Shown: positions 25,023-36,991, counted from the stretch's first letter. The stretch: DNA of 64,000 bases from Echiichthys vipera (GCA_963691815.1 OY829667.1:19063691-19127690), one strand, 5' to 3'. The notes: generated by a model from the letters alone, not told the origin. Program-made: numbers and translations.

Positions 25023-25225
25023 CCACTTTGAAAGTTAAAGTTTCTTCTAGTCAGACAAATGAGTTGTATGGTAAGGATGTCCTCTTACCTTTCCTTTGCT
25101 GACAGGTTCGGCTGTACTCCAGCCTTCCTCAGCTGCTGTTTACTGTCAGCTAAGGAAAGGTAAGAGGACATCCTTACCATAGAACTAACTTGTCTGACTA
25201 GAAGAAACTTTAACTTTCAAAATGG
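25023..25225. repeat. Fold-back inverted repeat with 83-bp arms
   Basis: The left arm 25023-25105 and right arm 25143-25225 are reverse complements with about 5 mismatches in 83, around a 37-nt spacer (25106-25142). Arm landmarks are TTAAAGTTTCTTCTAGTCAG and GGTAAGGATGTCCTCTTACC. A direct repeat, GGTCTAGACCAC, occurs just outside the left arm and again at about 25252. A transcript across it would form a long hairpin. Confidence 0.93.
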
Positions 25226-25619
25226 ATAAAGAAGACATGATGAATACAATAGGTCTAGACCACACTATCATTTACAGAGACACACTGTTCCCCAACGAAC
25301 AGTGGCAAGAAATAAATGATAAAAGCTTAATTCGTTGTGTTATGACTGTTTATACCGTAGACTGTATAATAAATGGACGTAGAATACCCGTTTTCTCGAC
25401 TTGCAGGGCTCACCCTGGATGTGGCATAACACCCCATTATAATAGGTCATTTTTAACAGTGAGGTCAAGTTAAAAATAGAAAGCTACTCGTTTTCATTCA
25501 GATATCTTGAGGTCAGAGGTCTCAGGAGCCCTTTGAAAAGGACCAAGCCAGTTAATCCCTCACCAAAATGTATCCATACTTTGGAGCGTTGTTTAGCCCA
25601 CTTCCTGTCAGATTATTAC

Positions 25620-25832
25620 GGGCGGCTGTGGCTCAGTGTAGAGTGGGTCGTCCTCCAATTGAAAGATCAGTAGTTCGATCCCCAGCTTCCCCGGTCCTAA
25701 TGTCGAAGTGGGCAAGACACTAAACCCAGAATTACTCCCTGTTCTGAATGGGTGAGTAAACCTGGTGTGAATGGTTAGATTAGATGTGCCTTGAATAGTC
25801 AGAGCACTAGGCGCTATATCCATTATCATGAC
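25620..25832 (+). mobile_element. tRNA-derived SINE, second family
   Basis: The head GGCGGCTGTGGCTCAGTGTA has an A box TGGCTCAGTGTAG and a B-box-like AGTTCGATCCC. The body has ATGTCGAAGTGGGCAAGACA and the end resembles GGCGCTATATCCATTATCAT. This is a known type of fish SINE with a LINE-like tail. Confidence 0.8.
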
Positions 25833-26293
25833 ACTGTTGGTGCCAATGGATTACTCAATCACCTAGTTTCACACCCATATATTCATGTATAAAGCTTTGA
25901 AATGGCGTCCACCACAGCGTCTCTAAGTAATCCCGGGATCATCCACTGCTGTGGGTCAGGGGTCAAGGCCCCTGGAACATTTGACTTGTATTATACTGCA
26001 CAAGTTGTATGAGAGTTTGTAAAAAATCTTCTTTTATTTTCCCCCCCAATGTCTCTTTTTTCAACATTGAGAACAAACAGACATTCAGTAAATAATGGAC
26101 GTTCCTACACGAATACAGAGTCCAGTACATATCATTTAAATAAAGCTCACTTAAATTGTTGCGGCTCAACATAAATAAGAGACTCAAAGGGGAGGGTTAT
26201 GGATTTTACTGGTTTAATTCTGGAGAAAAAGCTCAGAGCAATATTTTATCTCGCATTGCTCAACAAACAGATATGCACAGACGTCACCTGTTC
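25833..26293. other. Intergenic sequence, no recognised feature
   Basis: No coding exon or clear repeat. Confidence 0.4.
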
Positions 26294-27095
26294 TTGTTCC
26301 AGATCGTCTCGTCTCAGATAACACTTGGACATGTTCTTTGTAATGAGGTCATCATGTTATGAATGCTGATTATCAGTTATAAGATTCTGGGAAATGTCCT
26401 TTTGTTTGGGCCTATAAAAAATACTAAAAGTATTCAAATAATTCTAAAAAAGTATGAAAATATATATCAAAAATATAAAAAGAATAAAAAGAAAAGTATA
26501 AAAATATATATAAAATATCTCAAAAGAATCAAAAGTAAACGATGAAAAAATATATAAAAAGAATAAAAAGAAAAGTATAAAAAATATATAAAATATCTAA
26601 AAAGAATAAAAAGTAAAGGATGAAAAATATATATAAAAAGAATAAAAAGAAAAGTATAGAAATATATATAAAAAGAATAAAAAGAAAAGTATAAATATAT
26701 ACAAATATTAAAAGTAAAATAGATATATAAATAAAATCTGATATTTAAAAAATCTTCTTCTTAAAAATATGGTGTTATGAGTTCACTTTTTTTGTTTGTC
26801 ATAAGTGTTAATGTAAATAAGTACAAATTTAATTCATCCATAAAGATGTGGACGTTTGTGAAGGTGAAATCTGTCAATTACAAGATCTGTCATGTGACTC
26901 AAAGATGTATTACAACATTGGAATTGGGTGATGATGTCTTTAGATATCATCATTATTGAGTGTCCAGTCTTGTTCTGAACAAATGTGTCTCACAGAACAC
27001 AGGAGAGGGTTGGTGACCGATCAAAGTCAAAACGTTTTTTGGCTCAGCTCCACTAAAGGTGCCTTCAGCATCAACGCCAACGCATTTTTGATATA
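26294..27095. repeat. Duplicated block, copy 2
   Basis: Partner of 23614-24453, offset by about 2.68 kb. It ends CGCATTTTTGATATAG and is followed within about 15 bp by a SINE (27110). The 60-codon frame at 26777-26959 matches the one in copy 1 with a few substitutions and no stop. Confidence 0.9.
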
Positions 27096-27109
27096 GTTTT
27101 GCTGTTGTT

Positions 27110-27470
27110 AGGGGCGGCAGCAGCTCAGTCCATAGGAGACTCTGCTGGGGAACCGGAGGGTTGCTGGTTCGAGTCCCTGTGTGGACCATGAAAGGAGTGT
27201 GGACTGGTGGCTGGAGAGGAGCCATTTCATCTCCTGGGCACTGACGAGGTGCTGTAAAGCACCGAACCCCCAACTGCTTGGGGCGCTGAGCCATTGGCAG
27301 CCCCCTCGCTCTGACATCTCTCCATTAATTGCATGTGTATAGGTCCTGTTTGTGCATGTGTGTGTACTTAGGGCCTGTGTGTGTAACCTGAATAATAATA
27401 ACAGAGCGAAAAATTGAATTTCCCTTGCGGGGTAAATAAAAGGAATTCTTCTTCTTCTTCTTCTTCTTTT
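27110..27470 (+). mobile_element. tRNA-derived SINE, family S, copy 2
   Basis: Head AGGGGCGGCAGCAGCTCAGT, B box GGTTCGAGTCCCTG, body with GCAGCCCCCTCGCTCTGACA, tail TTGAATTTCCCTTGCGGGGT and AATAAAAGGAATTC(TTC)n. This is the best-preserved head of the three copies. Confidence 0.88.
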
Positions 27471-27479
27471 TAAATATGA

Positions 27480-28372
27480 ACCCCTATTTGTTGCATAGAG
27501 TCTTTTGTCTACTTTTGGATTCTCCGTTCATGCCACAAAAACACTATTTTATATGAAGTCGAGGTAACACGAGGTGAGTAGCTGATGTACAAATGAGCAT
27601 TTTGGGGGTGAAGTATCCCTTTTACAACCATAATATATATAACGCCGACATCTCTGGGTTTCGACTCTGTCATACCAAAATGTCCACGATAAATAATATG
27701 CCCTAAACATAAAAGGAAAGGGCACCTACAGAAATAAAGACGGCATGATGTCAGTGAGTTGCGTGTGGGACATTACTGTTTATGAGCCAGGACGGCAGAG
27801 CCTTCCTACGATGGGAATTGGGAGAGCACAAATGAACTAAATTACTTTTTTAATCAATATGACTGTGGTGCTCTCAGCAGAGTGGACCTGTGCAGAGGCA
27901 TTGATCACACAGATGGGGTCATATCTCCCCGTCACTTCATTACCTCACACGTGGTTCCACTGGACCCGGTTATTAAAAGGTCTGCAGGATTTGAGATGGA
28001 GCTAATGTGCATCGCTGCCTTGTTCTTTTAAAGGATTCTTTACCTGTGGTCGGCCATATTCACCTGCTACTCTATATCATGTGAGAATAATTACAGCTCC
28101 AGTTGTGAAATGCAACAGAGAAGATACACTCACACACTGTCATGAGTCTTTTTTGTTTTGCCAGATAAGTATTAACATACACTAAGCTCCTGTGACTCCG
28201 TAATCCCTCACGTCCTAAAGAGAAACACAACATCTGCCCTCAAATACAATCCTACAACAGTGGTGTAACTCAGTTAAATGCATACAAAATATCAACACAA
28301 TATTAAAAACATGTATTTCTCTGTTTCAACTGGGGTTTAAAATGAGTTTTTAGCAGTTTCAGAATTCCTACT
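27480..28372. other. Intergenic sequence with a unique-looking stretch at 27700-28120
   Basis: The stretch at about 27700-28120 lacks simple repeats and resembles none of the repeats recognised here, so it may be conserved noncoding DNA. No open frame or splice-bounded exon is convincing. Confidence 0.3.
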
Positions 28373-28714
28373 GAGGAGGAAGAAGAAGAAGAATTCCTTT
28401 ATTAATCCCGCAAGGGAAATTACATTTTTTTCGCTCTGTTATTATTATTTTTCATGTTACACACACACACAGGCCCTAAATACACACACATGCACAAACA
28501 GGACCTATATACATGCAGTTAATGGAGAGATGTCAGAGCGAGGGGGCTGCCAATGGATCGGCGCCCAGAGCAGTTGGGGGTTCTGTGCCTTGCTCAACAG
28601 CACCTCGGCAGTGCCCAGGAGATGAACTGGCACCTCCAGCCACCAGCCCACGCTCCGTTCATGGTCCACACAGGGACTTGAACCCAGCCGAGTCACCTAT
28701 GGACTGAGCTACTA
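28373..28714 (-). mobile_element. tRNA-derived SINE, family S, copy 3
   Basis: Same family as 22045-22410, with a deletion of about 25 bp near the B-box side of the head. On the minus strand it starts with a TAGTAGCTCAGTCCATAGG-type head and ends in GAATTC(TTC)n. Confidence 0.82.
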
Positions 28715-28837
28715 TAAGAGAAGAGGAAGAGGAACTCCACTGTGCATGGATGGATTATATAACAATAGGCTGCTGGATAAAGGACCCCCACAAGAGCACA
28801 CCTCCCGTATCACTCTGGGTCATTTCTTTGTCTTTTT

Positions 28838-29130
28838 CCAAGGTACTTTGCAAGGTAACAGTGCTGTACAACGGACGTGACATCACTGTTCTACAGGTGC
28901 ATTTTGGAAGAGACTTAATGCTTCTAAAATGTTGGTTCAAAAGAAACAATTTAAAGATGTGTGCCAATTATAACTAATATTGTCACATGAAGCTAGAACA
29001 TTTGTCTGATTAGCAAAGAACAGTAGAAAAAGATCTTTACTTGCTATTGGCAGGTCATTGAAGGGCTACATTTTAAAAAGCAGTGGGCCAAGAATAGACC
29101 CTTGTGACACCTCATGTAGGAGCTTGGATG
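28838..29130 (+). repeat. Dispersed repeat shared with 32735-33000
   Basis: It has the same order of segments as the second copy: GACATCACTG(T/C)TCTACAGG, CTTCTAAAATGTTGGTTCAA, AGAAAAAGATCTTTA and GCAGTGGGCCAAGAATAGAC. The copies are about 90 percent alike by eye. Confidence 0.85.
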
Positions 29131-29516
29131 CATTGATCTTCCGTTAATAGCCTATAGCTAACGAATCATTGGAGAATAACATGTCTTTGAAGCACTGAGA
29201 TAGGAAACATCAGAATCAACAGCTAAAAATACATCAAGGGGACATCTTTTTCTGTAATCCATGTCAGAAAAAGGGGCCAGTTTGGTGGTTTTCTGAAATC
29301 CATACTCATGCACACACACAGGATGCCAGGCCCTGAGTGTATTATTATTATTATAACTACTTGAGTTTATTTCAGAAGGTCTGATGGCATTTCAATCTAC
29401 TTTTAACGGAAAAAAAAAACTTCTGCCACTGTGATGCAAAATTACAGAAGAAAGACAGAAGCGAGGTGTGCTATCCAACTGCTTCTTGGAAGTCTCTGCA
29501 CGTCCCTTTGATACCG

Positions 29517-29597
29517 ACACACACACACATACACACACACATACACACTTACACACACACATACACACTTACACACACACATACACACACACACACA

Positions 29598-29644
<47 letters not shown>

Positions 29645-29645
29645 A

Positions 29646-29733
<88 letters not shown>
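29517..29733. repeat. Interrupted (CA)n microsatellite
   Basis: A CA array of about 217 bp with regular TACA and CTTACA interruptions in its left half. It lies directly upstream of the CpG-rich segment at 29740-29992. Confidence 0.95.
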
Positions 29734-29735
<2 letters not shown>

Positions 29736-29739
29736 TAGC

Positions 29740-29992
29740 GGAGGGGGGGAGGGCTGCAGTGATGCTGAGCCGCTCCAGTGAGTCCAGTACGGAGGCTTGA
29801 CGTAGGGGGACTGGGAGAGGCGGGGCTTGCGGTTGGTGTCGACCCTCCAGTGTATGACCGACAGAGCCGGGGTTGTCTGTCTCTCATTCATCACCGGAAC
29901 TGTGCAGCCCGTGCATCAGCCGCGAGACCGTCTGCCATCCTGTCTCCTCCGACCGCCGACACCAAGGACACCGCCGCCGGCCATCACCCGCG
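29740..29992 (+). other. Putative CpG-rich promoter and first noncoding exon of a plus-strand transcript
   Basis: The segment is GC- and CpG-rich, unlike its surroundings. It carries TGACGTAG (29798-29805) and a GC box AGGCGGGGCT (29818-29827), and ends CCCGCG|GTAAGACC, a good splice donor at 29992/29993. No coding exon for a distinct gene is recognised between here and the hisat coding exons (58855), so it may be the untranslated first exon of hisat with an intron of about 28.9 kb, or the start of an unrecognised or noncoding transcript. The open frame starting at ATG 29854 has no known similarity. Confidence 0.5.
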
Positions 29993-30338
29993 GTAAGACC
30001 CGCAGAGCACACGGCTGGAAAGCGGCCGCCGCTTAGATAGCGCACGGCTCCGTGCCGTCCTATAGGTTGCGTGGAGGAAAATTACCAGCCCACAGCATCC
30101 CTACACGGGCTACGGAGCGTGCGGTGTTCGGGGGTGCTTAGCAGGCCCGCCGGGTACATTGTGACGTATCGGATCGGATGGTTTTGTTTGATTTTAATCT
30201 CCAGCCGTGTTTATGTAATATTCTTCAAATGCATCGCAGGCTCCTCGGTGATGACAGTGTGATAGTGACCTTGTGGGATTATTTGGTCTCTTACATATCT
30301 GCTGTGCGGTTTCATATCACGGTGGTGTCACTAATGAC

Positions 30339-30339
<1 letters not shown>

Positions 30340-30402
<63 letters not shown>
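30340..30402. repeat. (CA)n microsatellite
   Basis: About 31 perfect CA units, followed by TATGTGG. Confidence 0.95.
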
Positions 30403-30405
<3 letters not shown>

Positions 30406-30899
30406 GTGGATACCTTGATCAATGATCATAGCATCATTATGGTAAGAAGCAGTGCTTTTCCCCCTGAATAGGTTGCCAAAACATATAATAGGCATAAGGT
30501 CATTATGGTCACATTCAGTTCAATCCCATTCATCCATCCTATCGGCTTAGCTGTTCCTGATACAACACGATGAAAGATGAGAACATGAGAGGAAAATGCA
30601 AATACATACAACGCAAACACCACAGAGCTACTTTAAGAGCTACTTTTAAGGTTTTTGGTGATACATGTTTGATATTTATTGGGGCTGCAGTTCTACGTTC
30701 TTGGTGAATTAGGACCAAATGACAGAAACACCTCGATCAATACTACAGCAGGTGATGATGATGATGATGAGGAGGATGCAGATTGCAGCTATTTGTCAGT
30801 CAGGCTTATCCTGATCCAGACCACCTCAGAGTGGTTCAGAACCTGGGAGCCGGCACGGTCTCAGAGCTGCTCCTAACAGTTATTTCATTACTGTTTAAT

Positions 30900-31420
30900 C
30901 CTGGGCTGAAATGATTAGTCCATTAATCAGTCGGTCAGTTAACTCTTTCTTTTTCAGGTCACTTTTCAAGCAAAAGTGCCGACCATTACATGGATGTTCT
31001 CTTTGTGTCATATGTTCATAAGGTATCTCTTTGGACCTTGGATTCTGGGAAATTGTGACGGGCATTTCCCTCCATTTTCTCACATTCGATGGACGATTTA
31101 ACATTTACTGATATGTGAATCAATAGAATTAATATTTGCAGCCTTTCAATTTTTTTCATGGTCAGAAAATAGTGAACAATAATAATAATAATAATAACAA
31201 ATTTGATCTGTGAAGCACTTTTCATTATTAAAAACAATCACAAAGTGCCTGTGAAGTGAGTGTCTTCAACGTCTTTTGTCTAAACAACAGTCAAAAACAT
31301 ATTCAGTTTACAATGAAGTGCAACAGAGAAGACAGCAAAAAGAAAAAGCTGAAACCAGAGTGCGCTCAGCATTTTGCTTGATGTATGATGTGTTAAATTT
31401 CTGTGGCATAATCTACTGAT
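30900..31420. repeat. hAT-derived MITE-like repeat
   Basis: It starts CTGGGCTGAAATGATTAGTC and contains ATTAATCAGTCGGTCAGTTA, TCAGAAAATAGTGAACAATA and CAACAGTCAAAAACATATTC, all typical of the fish repeat also seen at 3355-3640. A short TAA array interrupts it at about 31180. Confidence 0.55.
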
Positions 31421-31429
31421 TGATTTGGC

Positions 31430-32440
31430 CAAATAATTTCATGTCGGATCTTGATATCATAAAATGCATAACACAATGCAGTGATCATTCAACATGGTCT
31501 CAGAGAATATAATGTGTTTTGTTATGGAGGTGTCTGTGGAGGCCGCGGTTTGTGCGGGAGAAGGTTCAGTAAAAACACCTTGGTATTGATGTCAGGCGTT
31601 GATGTGGAATAATTCCATGACTTTCCAAAGCAGTCACACACACTGGGAGCCAGTCCGCAACACGCCAGACTGCATCGTATTTTGCGGGACGGGGCACTTT
31701 CTGATCCTGCAAAATATCCCCTTTCAGATTAGGTCTGTTGTTGCTTCATTTTATTTGTAAATTATTAATTTACCAACTAATCAATTATCTAACTTTATTA
31801 TTATTATGATTATGATTTAAGCTTTATACAACATAACATATTTTGATTAACACTGAATTTAATAACGTTCTATGTTGGTAATTTGCGATGCTGCAATGTT
31901 TTCAGAGTTCTCCCTCTTTAAACCAGTCAGCCAAAGACCCCATCCTGCCTTAACATGATCCAGAACTTCCCAAAATGGGATCTGAACCTATTTTGTCAGA
32001 TTTAGCACATCCTGCTCTTATTCTAAAACAACATTTTCTGTTCTGTCAGCCACTTTTAACCTGGCATACTTGTCCGTCACTATAATCAGACTCTAAATAG
32101 AACAACAGGATGTCTATAGTAGCAGCGTGGGCACCAATATTTCTCTCCGAGGGCATTAATACCATTGATCCTTATTGACTCTGACCTCCATGGATTTATT
32201 ATAATGTACTCTGCTTCTTTATGTAATTTGGGATAAAGACCAGCTTAGAAAGTGGTCCATGTTTTTTGCTCCTAGTAGACATGATGGTACCGGAGGTGAC
32301 AAGATGAAAAATCAATGGCCCAGTGTAACAGTCACTACACATTTGATACCAAATTTGGTAGGATGGATGAAAAATGAAAAGACGCTATATCTATTGTTAG
32401 ATCTGTACTACTAGTTGGACCAGAAATGCCAGGGCACCCC
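31430..32440. other. Intergenic sequence, no recognised feature
   Basis: AT-rich sequence without coding exons. I see no clear repeat boundary. Confidence 0.35.
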
Positions 32441-32484
32441 TGAACCAGGTTTATTTCTGTACATTATTAGGATATATGAAAATA

Positions 32485-32632
32485 TCTAAGGCGCTCCACT
32501 TGATTTGGACAACAAAACACACCTTCATTAATGATTCTGAACTTGACATCCTATCGGATTTGTTAAAGATTTTCATTTTATTCTCCAATCTTACTGGGAT
32601 AATATATTTGTCCCCCTTTGGTGTTTGGGGCA
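32485..32632. repeat. Internal duplicated segment, copy 1 (partner 33001-33123)
   Basis: It shares GGACAACAAAACACACCTTC, then GGATTTGTTAAAGATTTTCA, then TCCAATCTTACTGGGAT and TTTGTCCCCCTTTGGTGTT with 33001-33123. The frames are broken; the origin could be an old retrotransposon, but I cannot identify it. Confidence 0.8.
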
Positions 32633-32734
32633 TCTAAGTGGTGATTTCAACTGTTACTCTTCCTTAACCTGTAGTGCCTCCCCTTAACCCCCCTGAAAAA
32701 GCTCTTTTTTTCCTTTCCTCCCTCCTGCAGTGCT

Positions 32735-33123
32735 GTACAAGCAGACTTGACATCACTGCTCTACAGGAGCATTTTGTAAGAGACGTAATGCTTCTAAAAT
32801 GTTGGTTCAAAAGAAACAATTTAAAGATGTGTGCCAATTATAACTAATATTTTCACATGAAGCTAAAAAATGTGTATAATTAGCAAAGAACAGCAGAAAA
32901 AGATCTTTATTTGCTATTGACAGGTCATTTAAGGACTAAATTTAAAAAAGCAGTGGGCCAAGAATAGACCCTTGTGACACCTCATGAAGGAGCTTGGGCA
33001 AATTGGACAACAAAACACACCTTCATTAATGACTCTGAACTTGCCATCCTGTCGGATTTGTTAAAGATTTTCATTTTATTCTCCAATCTTACTGGGATTT
33101 TATATTTGTCCCCCTTTGGTGTT
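32735..33123 (+). repeat. Second copy of the 28838-29130 repeat fused to a second copy of 32485-32632
   Basis: 32735-33000 matches 28838-29130. It switches directly at about 33000 into a copy of 32485-32632. The junction AGCTTGGGCAAATTGGACAA joins two segments that lie separately elsewhere. Confidence 0.8.
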
Positions 33124-33930
33124 ACTGTTACTCTTCTATTTTTCTGACGATGATGTTGTATTGGGCAAAATTGGGAAACTGTCATCTTAAATTGTCTGAT
33201 GGTACAAACCCATGGCACTGTAGTTGGGAACACAGACATCTTTACAACCACCACGCTTCCTCCCACATGGCATTAACACAATGGTATGCCAAATTCAGAT
33301 CATTCAGCCTCTAGTTGAAATCATGAGCAAAAGAATTGGGGATTTTTGGATGGAAAATAGGTGGAAAGGACTGCAAAAGTATCAACAAGCGGGTTCTAAA
33401 ATGGCTGCAAAGTCACCATTGGCTGCAGTCCGCTGTGACTAAAATCCGGTATTAACACTTTCACTGCTGAAAGCTATAAATCAACACCTCAATAAAAATC
33501 AAAGTACTTTATTTTTCCTTGTTAATGGAACAATGAGAGCACAGAATCTCTAGAAAAATAAAATAAAAAAAATAAAAAATATACGTAAATAAATAAACGG
33601 CACATTAGAATATATAGAAATCACTGCAGGAGCTGCAAATGGCGCAACTTTTAGGAAACTCTGAGCCGCTGCGTACGTGCACGCCACAATCTTGAGTTAA
33701 CCCATATGATACTGTCGGTATGCAACAAAAAGTCATTTAGCTACTAACATACTTCTATGGTGCGAGGAATAGCAGCATGGTCATCTTTAATGCTGGAACG
33801 TCAGGAAATGAAAACATTATTTCCATTCTGAATGTGAATGCATCAATAGGCTCAGCTGTGCTATGCACGCAATTCTTACAGTAGCATGCTATGCTAGTTT
33901 TAGCATGTTATAGAACTGATAATAAGGATT

Positions 33931-33933
<3 letters not shown>

Positions 33934-33994
<61 letters not shown>
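33934..33994. repeat. (TA)n microsatellite
   Basis: About 30 perfect TA units. Confidence 0.95.
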
Positions 33995-33997
<3 letters not shown>

Positions 33998-34374
33998 GCT
34001 GCATTGGCTGCTGCTGTTCATTGGAGCGATACATTAATGCGACCGCCATCTTGGGACAGGGCAGCCGCCTGTTTATGCATTTGTCTATTGAGACAGGAGG
34101 TCTAGCCACTAACAATCATTTCTCGCTGAATATTCAACTGATTTTCAAGCGGTTTCGGAGCTTTAAAGTTATAATTAAAATTTCCATCTAGTTAATTGTC
34201 TGTTTAATTCCGAGGAGTGAGTTAAAACAATGGTGACTGATCATGTGAGCCACTAATGAAAGCACTTGTTGTCTTTTTGCTGAGTAGTCCAGTATGTGTG
34301 TCTGTGGCGATATTCCCTCCCCAAATGTAAATAAGTCTTCATGTTAGTGACGCTGCTGACAGCGGTTGGTCGGC

Positions 34375-34720
34375 CGGCCCAGATCGTCACTAACGGTTAT
34401 GCTGTGGTACATGGTTATTGGAAATCGGGAACTTCGAACTTCTGAGTCAGGCTGATAGTAAGGGCAGAAGTGTAATCGGAACATGTGTATGTGTGTGTAT
34501 GGATTTAAGAGGGTAACATACAGGGGAACAGGAACTAGGTGCATGTGTGTCAATAAAGTTTTCAAAAGAGCCCCCGAAAAAGTCAACACATAGCGACCGT
34601 GAACGTATCAAAATGGAGGCTCTAAAAAGAAAAGGTTCACCTGCAGTTGCATGTTAGAGGCCAAAGAGGCTGCTAGAAACAACACATCTCAAATCTTATG
34701 GATTATGACTTTTAAGTCGT
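34375..34720 (+). repeat. Dispersed repeat, inverted partner of 9045-9400
   Basis: It contains CCAGATCGTCACTAACGG, AAATCGGGAACTTCGAAC, TTCTGAGTCAGGCTGATAG and, further on, AATAAAGTTTTCAAAAGAG and GAGGCCAAAGAGGCTGCTAG. The order matches the reverse complement of 9045-9400. Confidence 0.7.
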
Positions 34721-34729
34721 GAAATAATT

Positions 34730-36980
34730 TAAACAGGTGAGAGACCGAAACTGTTTTTTATACCAGCCTGTAAACATGTTTGTTTCTGCTGTACAGTTCT
34801 AACATTGTGGTCTATGGGGACTGACTCTTTTGGATTTATTACTAACTACTAAATACCTGACATAAGCTAGCGTTAGCTTCGTTTAGCATCAAGATAGTCT
34901 CTTAATTTTAGGTTAGCCTAAAATTAGGACCTACATCTTGTGATAAACAGTAAAATATCGAAAAAAAACTTCCAATCCATAAAGTTTGTTTCCGTGTTGC
35001 TTAGTTTGATATTTCTTTCAACATCCAAAAGCAGCACAAACAAGTCTTTACATCCAGTCTTGGGTCAGAACCCTTTCCCAAGACGGAGGCAGCTGAGACA
35101 CAACTCACAAACCTGAATGACGATCCCGCATTGTGTTTGTATTTATGGTTTAGCATGTAACATTTAGTTGTAGTATGTTAGCATTCTAACACTTGCACAT
35201 AATCACTCATGCATCAATAAACATGTCAACATACTAATGTATGCGCTATAAAACATTTATGTATTGATTCATTTCCAGTTGATAAACTAATTTGAATATT
35301 TGGTACATTTAGTACATTTACATGTTAAATTTCACATGATAAATTAGGCATAATAATGTTAATATGTACAGTTTGCAAACATGCAAACGTTAAGCAGTGT
35401 CACATGCTAAAGTTAGCATTTCAACTTGCTAACTTATATCCACTCAAAGACTCAGAAATGTTTCTGCAAAAGGAGAAACTATGGCAGCTTTACCTTGTAC
35501 TAATGTGAGTAGACATAGAAGCCTCATGTGAAACTCTAACACACCTATCCCCTTTCTTCTCCTGTAACACTATCACTGGTCTCAAAGTGCTCTTAATTGG
35601 GTAATGGCCTTTGGGAATGGGGCTACATGGGCCGGGGGTTAGATGCCAGGTACAGTTGTGGACAACATAAACCACTGTAGGTATCAGAGTTATGAAGAGA
35701 CTGTAGGCCAGGGCATCCATGGCATCTTCTATTGACACAACACACAACTGTCAGGTACTCCTCATAAATAATTGGTAATATACAGTCTAATAATCAACTG
35801 CGTGTGCAAACGATATCTATGCATCTACACATTTGAACCATTTCTCAGCTACAGTTGCAATGCATTCTGGGAAAACTCTTCTCTCCCTTGATTTGACTAT
35901 GCATGTGGAAAAACTCCATTTGGCGGACCATCTGGACTCGAGATAACCACAACCCCTTCATCCCCAACAGAAATGGGACACACCACGCTATGAGAGTGCA
36001 CAAAATGGAAGGATTAGGACCAAGATTGCTTATTGATTGCAAATGTCAAGCATACTTGACATGACTGTGACTTTAATTGCACAGGTATTTTTAGAAGCCT
36101 TTTTTTGCATGAATGCTTGGTTTCAGTTTGCATTTAGGCTGTTACACTATGTTGGGAGACGAGGAGGCAAGCTGAAACAGCATCTGACATATCATCACCT
36201 TGTAAAATTGATCAGCAAATGTGTTAGACACATCCGGCCATATAAAAAGCAATGCTTTGTAACTCATATGTCATCGTATTTATTACTGTAGAAATTACAT
36301 CCAGAGCAAACAGTATACAGTAAACAGTAAACAGTATAAGAGCAGCAAATTCCACATGTTGTAGAAACACAGGACTTTCACCCAACTTTAACCAAGTTGT
36401 CTGGTGCTTAAACTTAACTGTCGGCTTTATTAACCATACGTTGATGAGAATATGTTGCCAGCAGACACAAAGCAACATTATCTAAAGATAAATTAATACA
36501 ACCCAGCTGTCTCGTTGTTGCCAGTTAGCTTGACTAGAATAAAACCCAGATGGAAAAAACAGGTCTAATACCGTCTCTCTTTTCAACAATGTTCTTCACC
36601 AAATCCAGAAAAGAAATAGAAACGCTCCACTATGTGCAACAGCTAGTTGCTAATGTTTTTGCTAAAAACAGCGTCTACAACATCTACTTTGCAGTTTGTG
36701 AACAATAAAGAACTTAAGAGAGGTGATCCTAATTTTCTGTGGGTTTGTCACTAGAAGAAACTCCTTTCACGTTTCACACTGTCATTTGATCCATTGCTAA
36801 CATGAACCCATTGATTAGTGCAGCTTTAAATAGTGATGAGACAGGTGTGTTCTTTTTCAAAGTTGTGGCCATTTTCCCTTATCAACATCATCATCATCCT
36901 CATACTTTTACTATCACTTTTGTCCCTCTTTCTTTTGCATGACTCACGAATGAAAGACTTGTTGTCATGCAAGCTCTTAC
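34730..36980. other. Intergenic sequence, no recognised gene
   Basis: No convincing exon. Short open frames of 60-85 codons occur on both strands at chance level. Confidence 0.4.
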
Positions 36981-36988
36981 AGCTGCTG

Positions 36989-36991
<3 letters not shown>

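Noticed and set aside
22083..28714. tRNA-like heads with A and B boxes as true tRNA genes
   Set aside because: They lack a foldable cloverleaf and are continuous with SINE bodies and tails present in several copies.
29442..29894. 150-codon minus-strand frame across the second CA array
   Set aside because: Most of it is Cys-Val repeat; the ends have no similarity.
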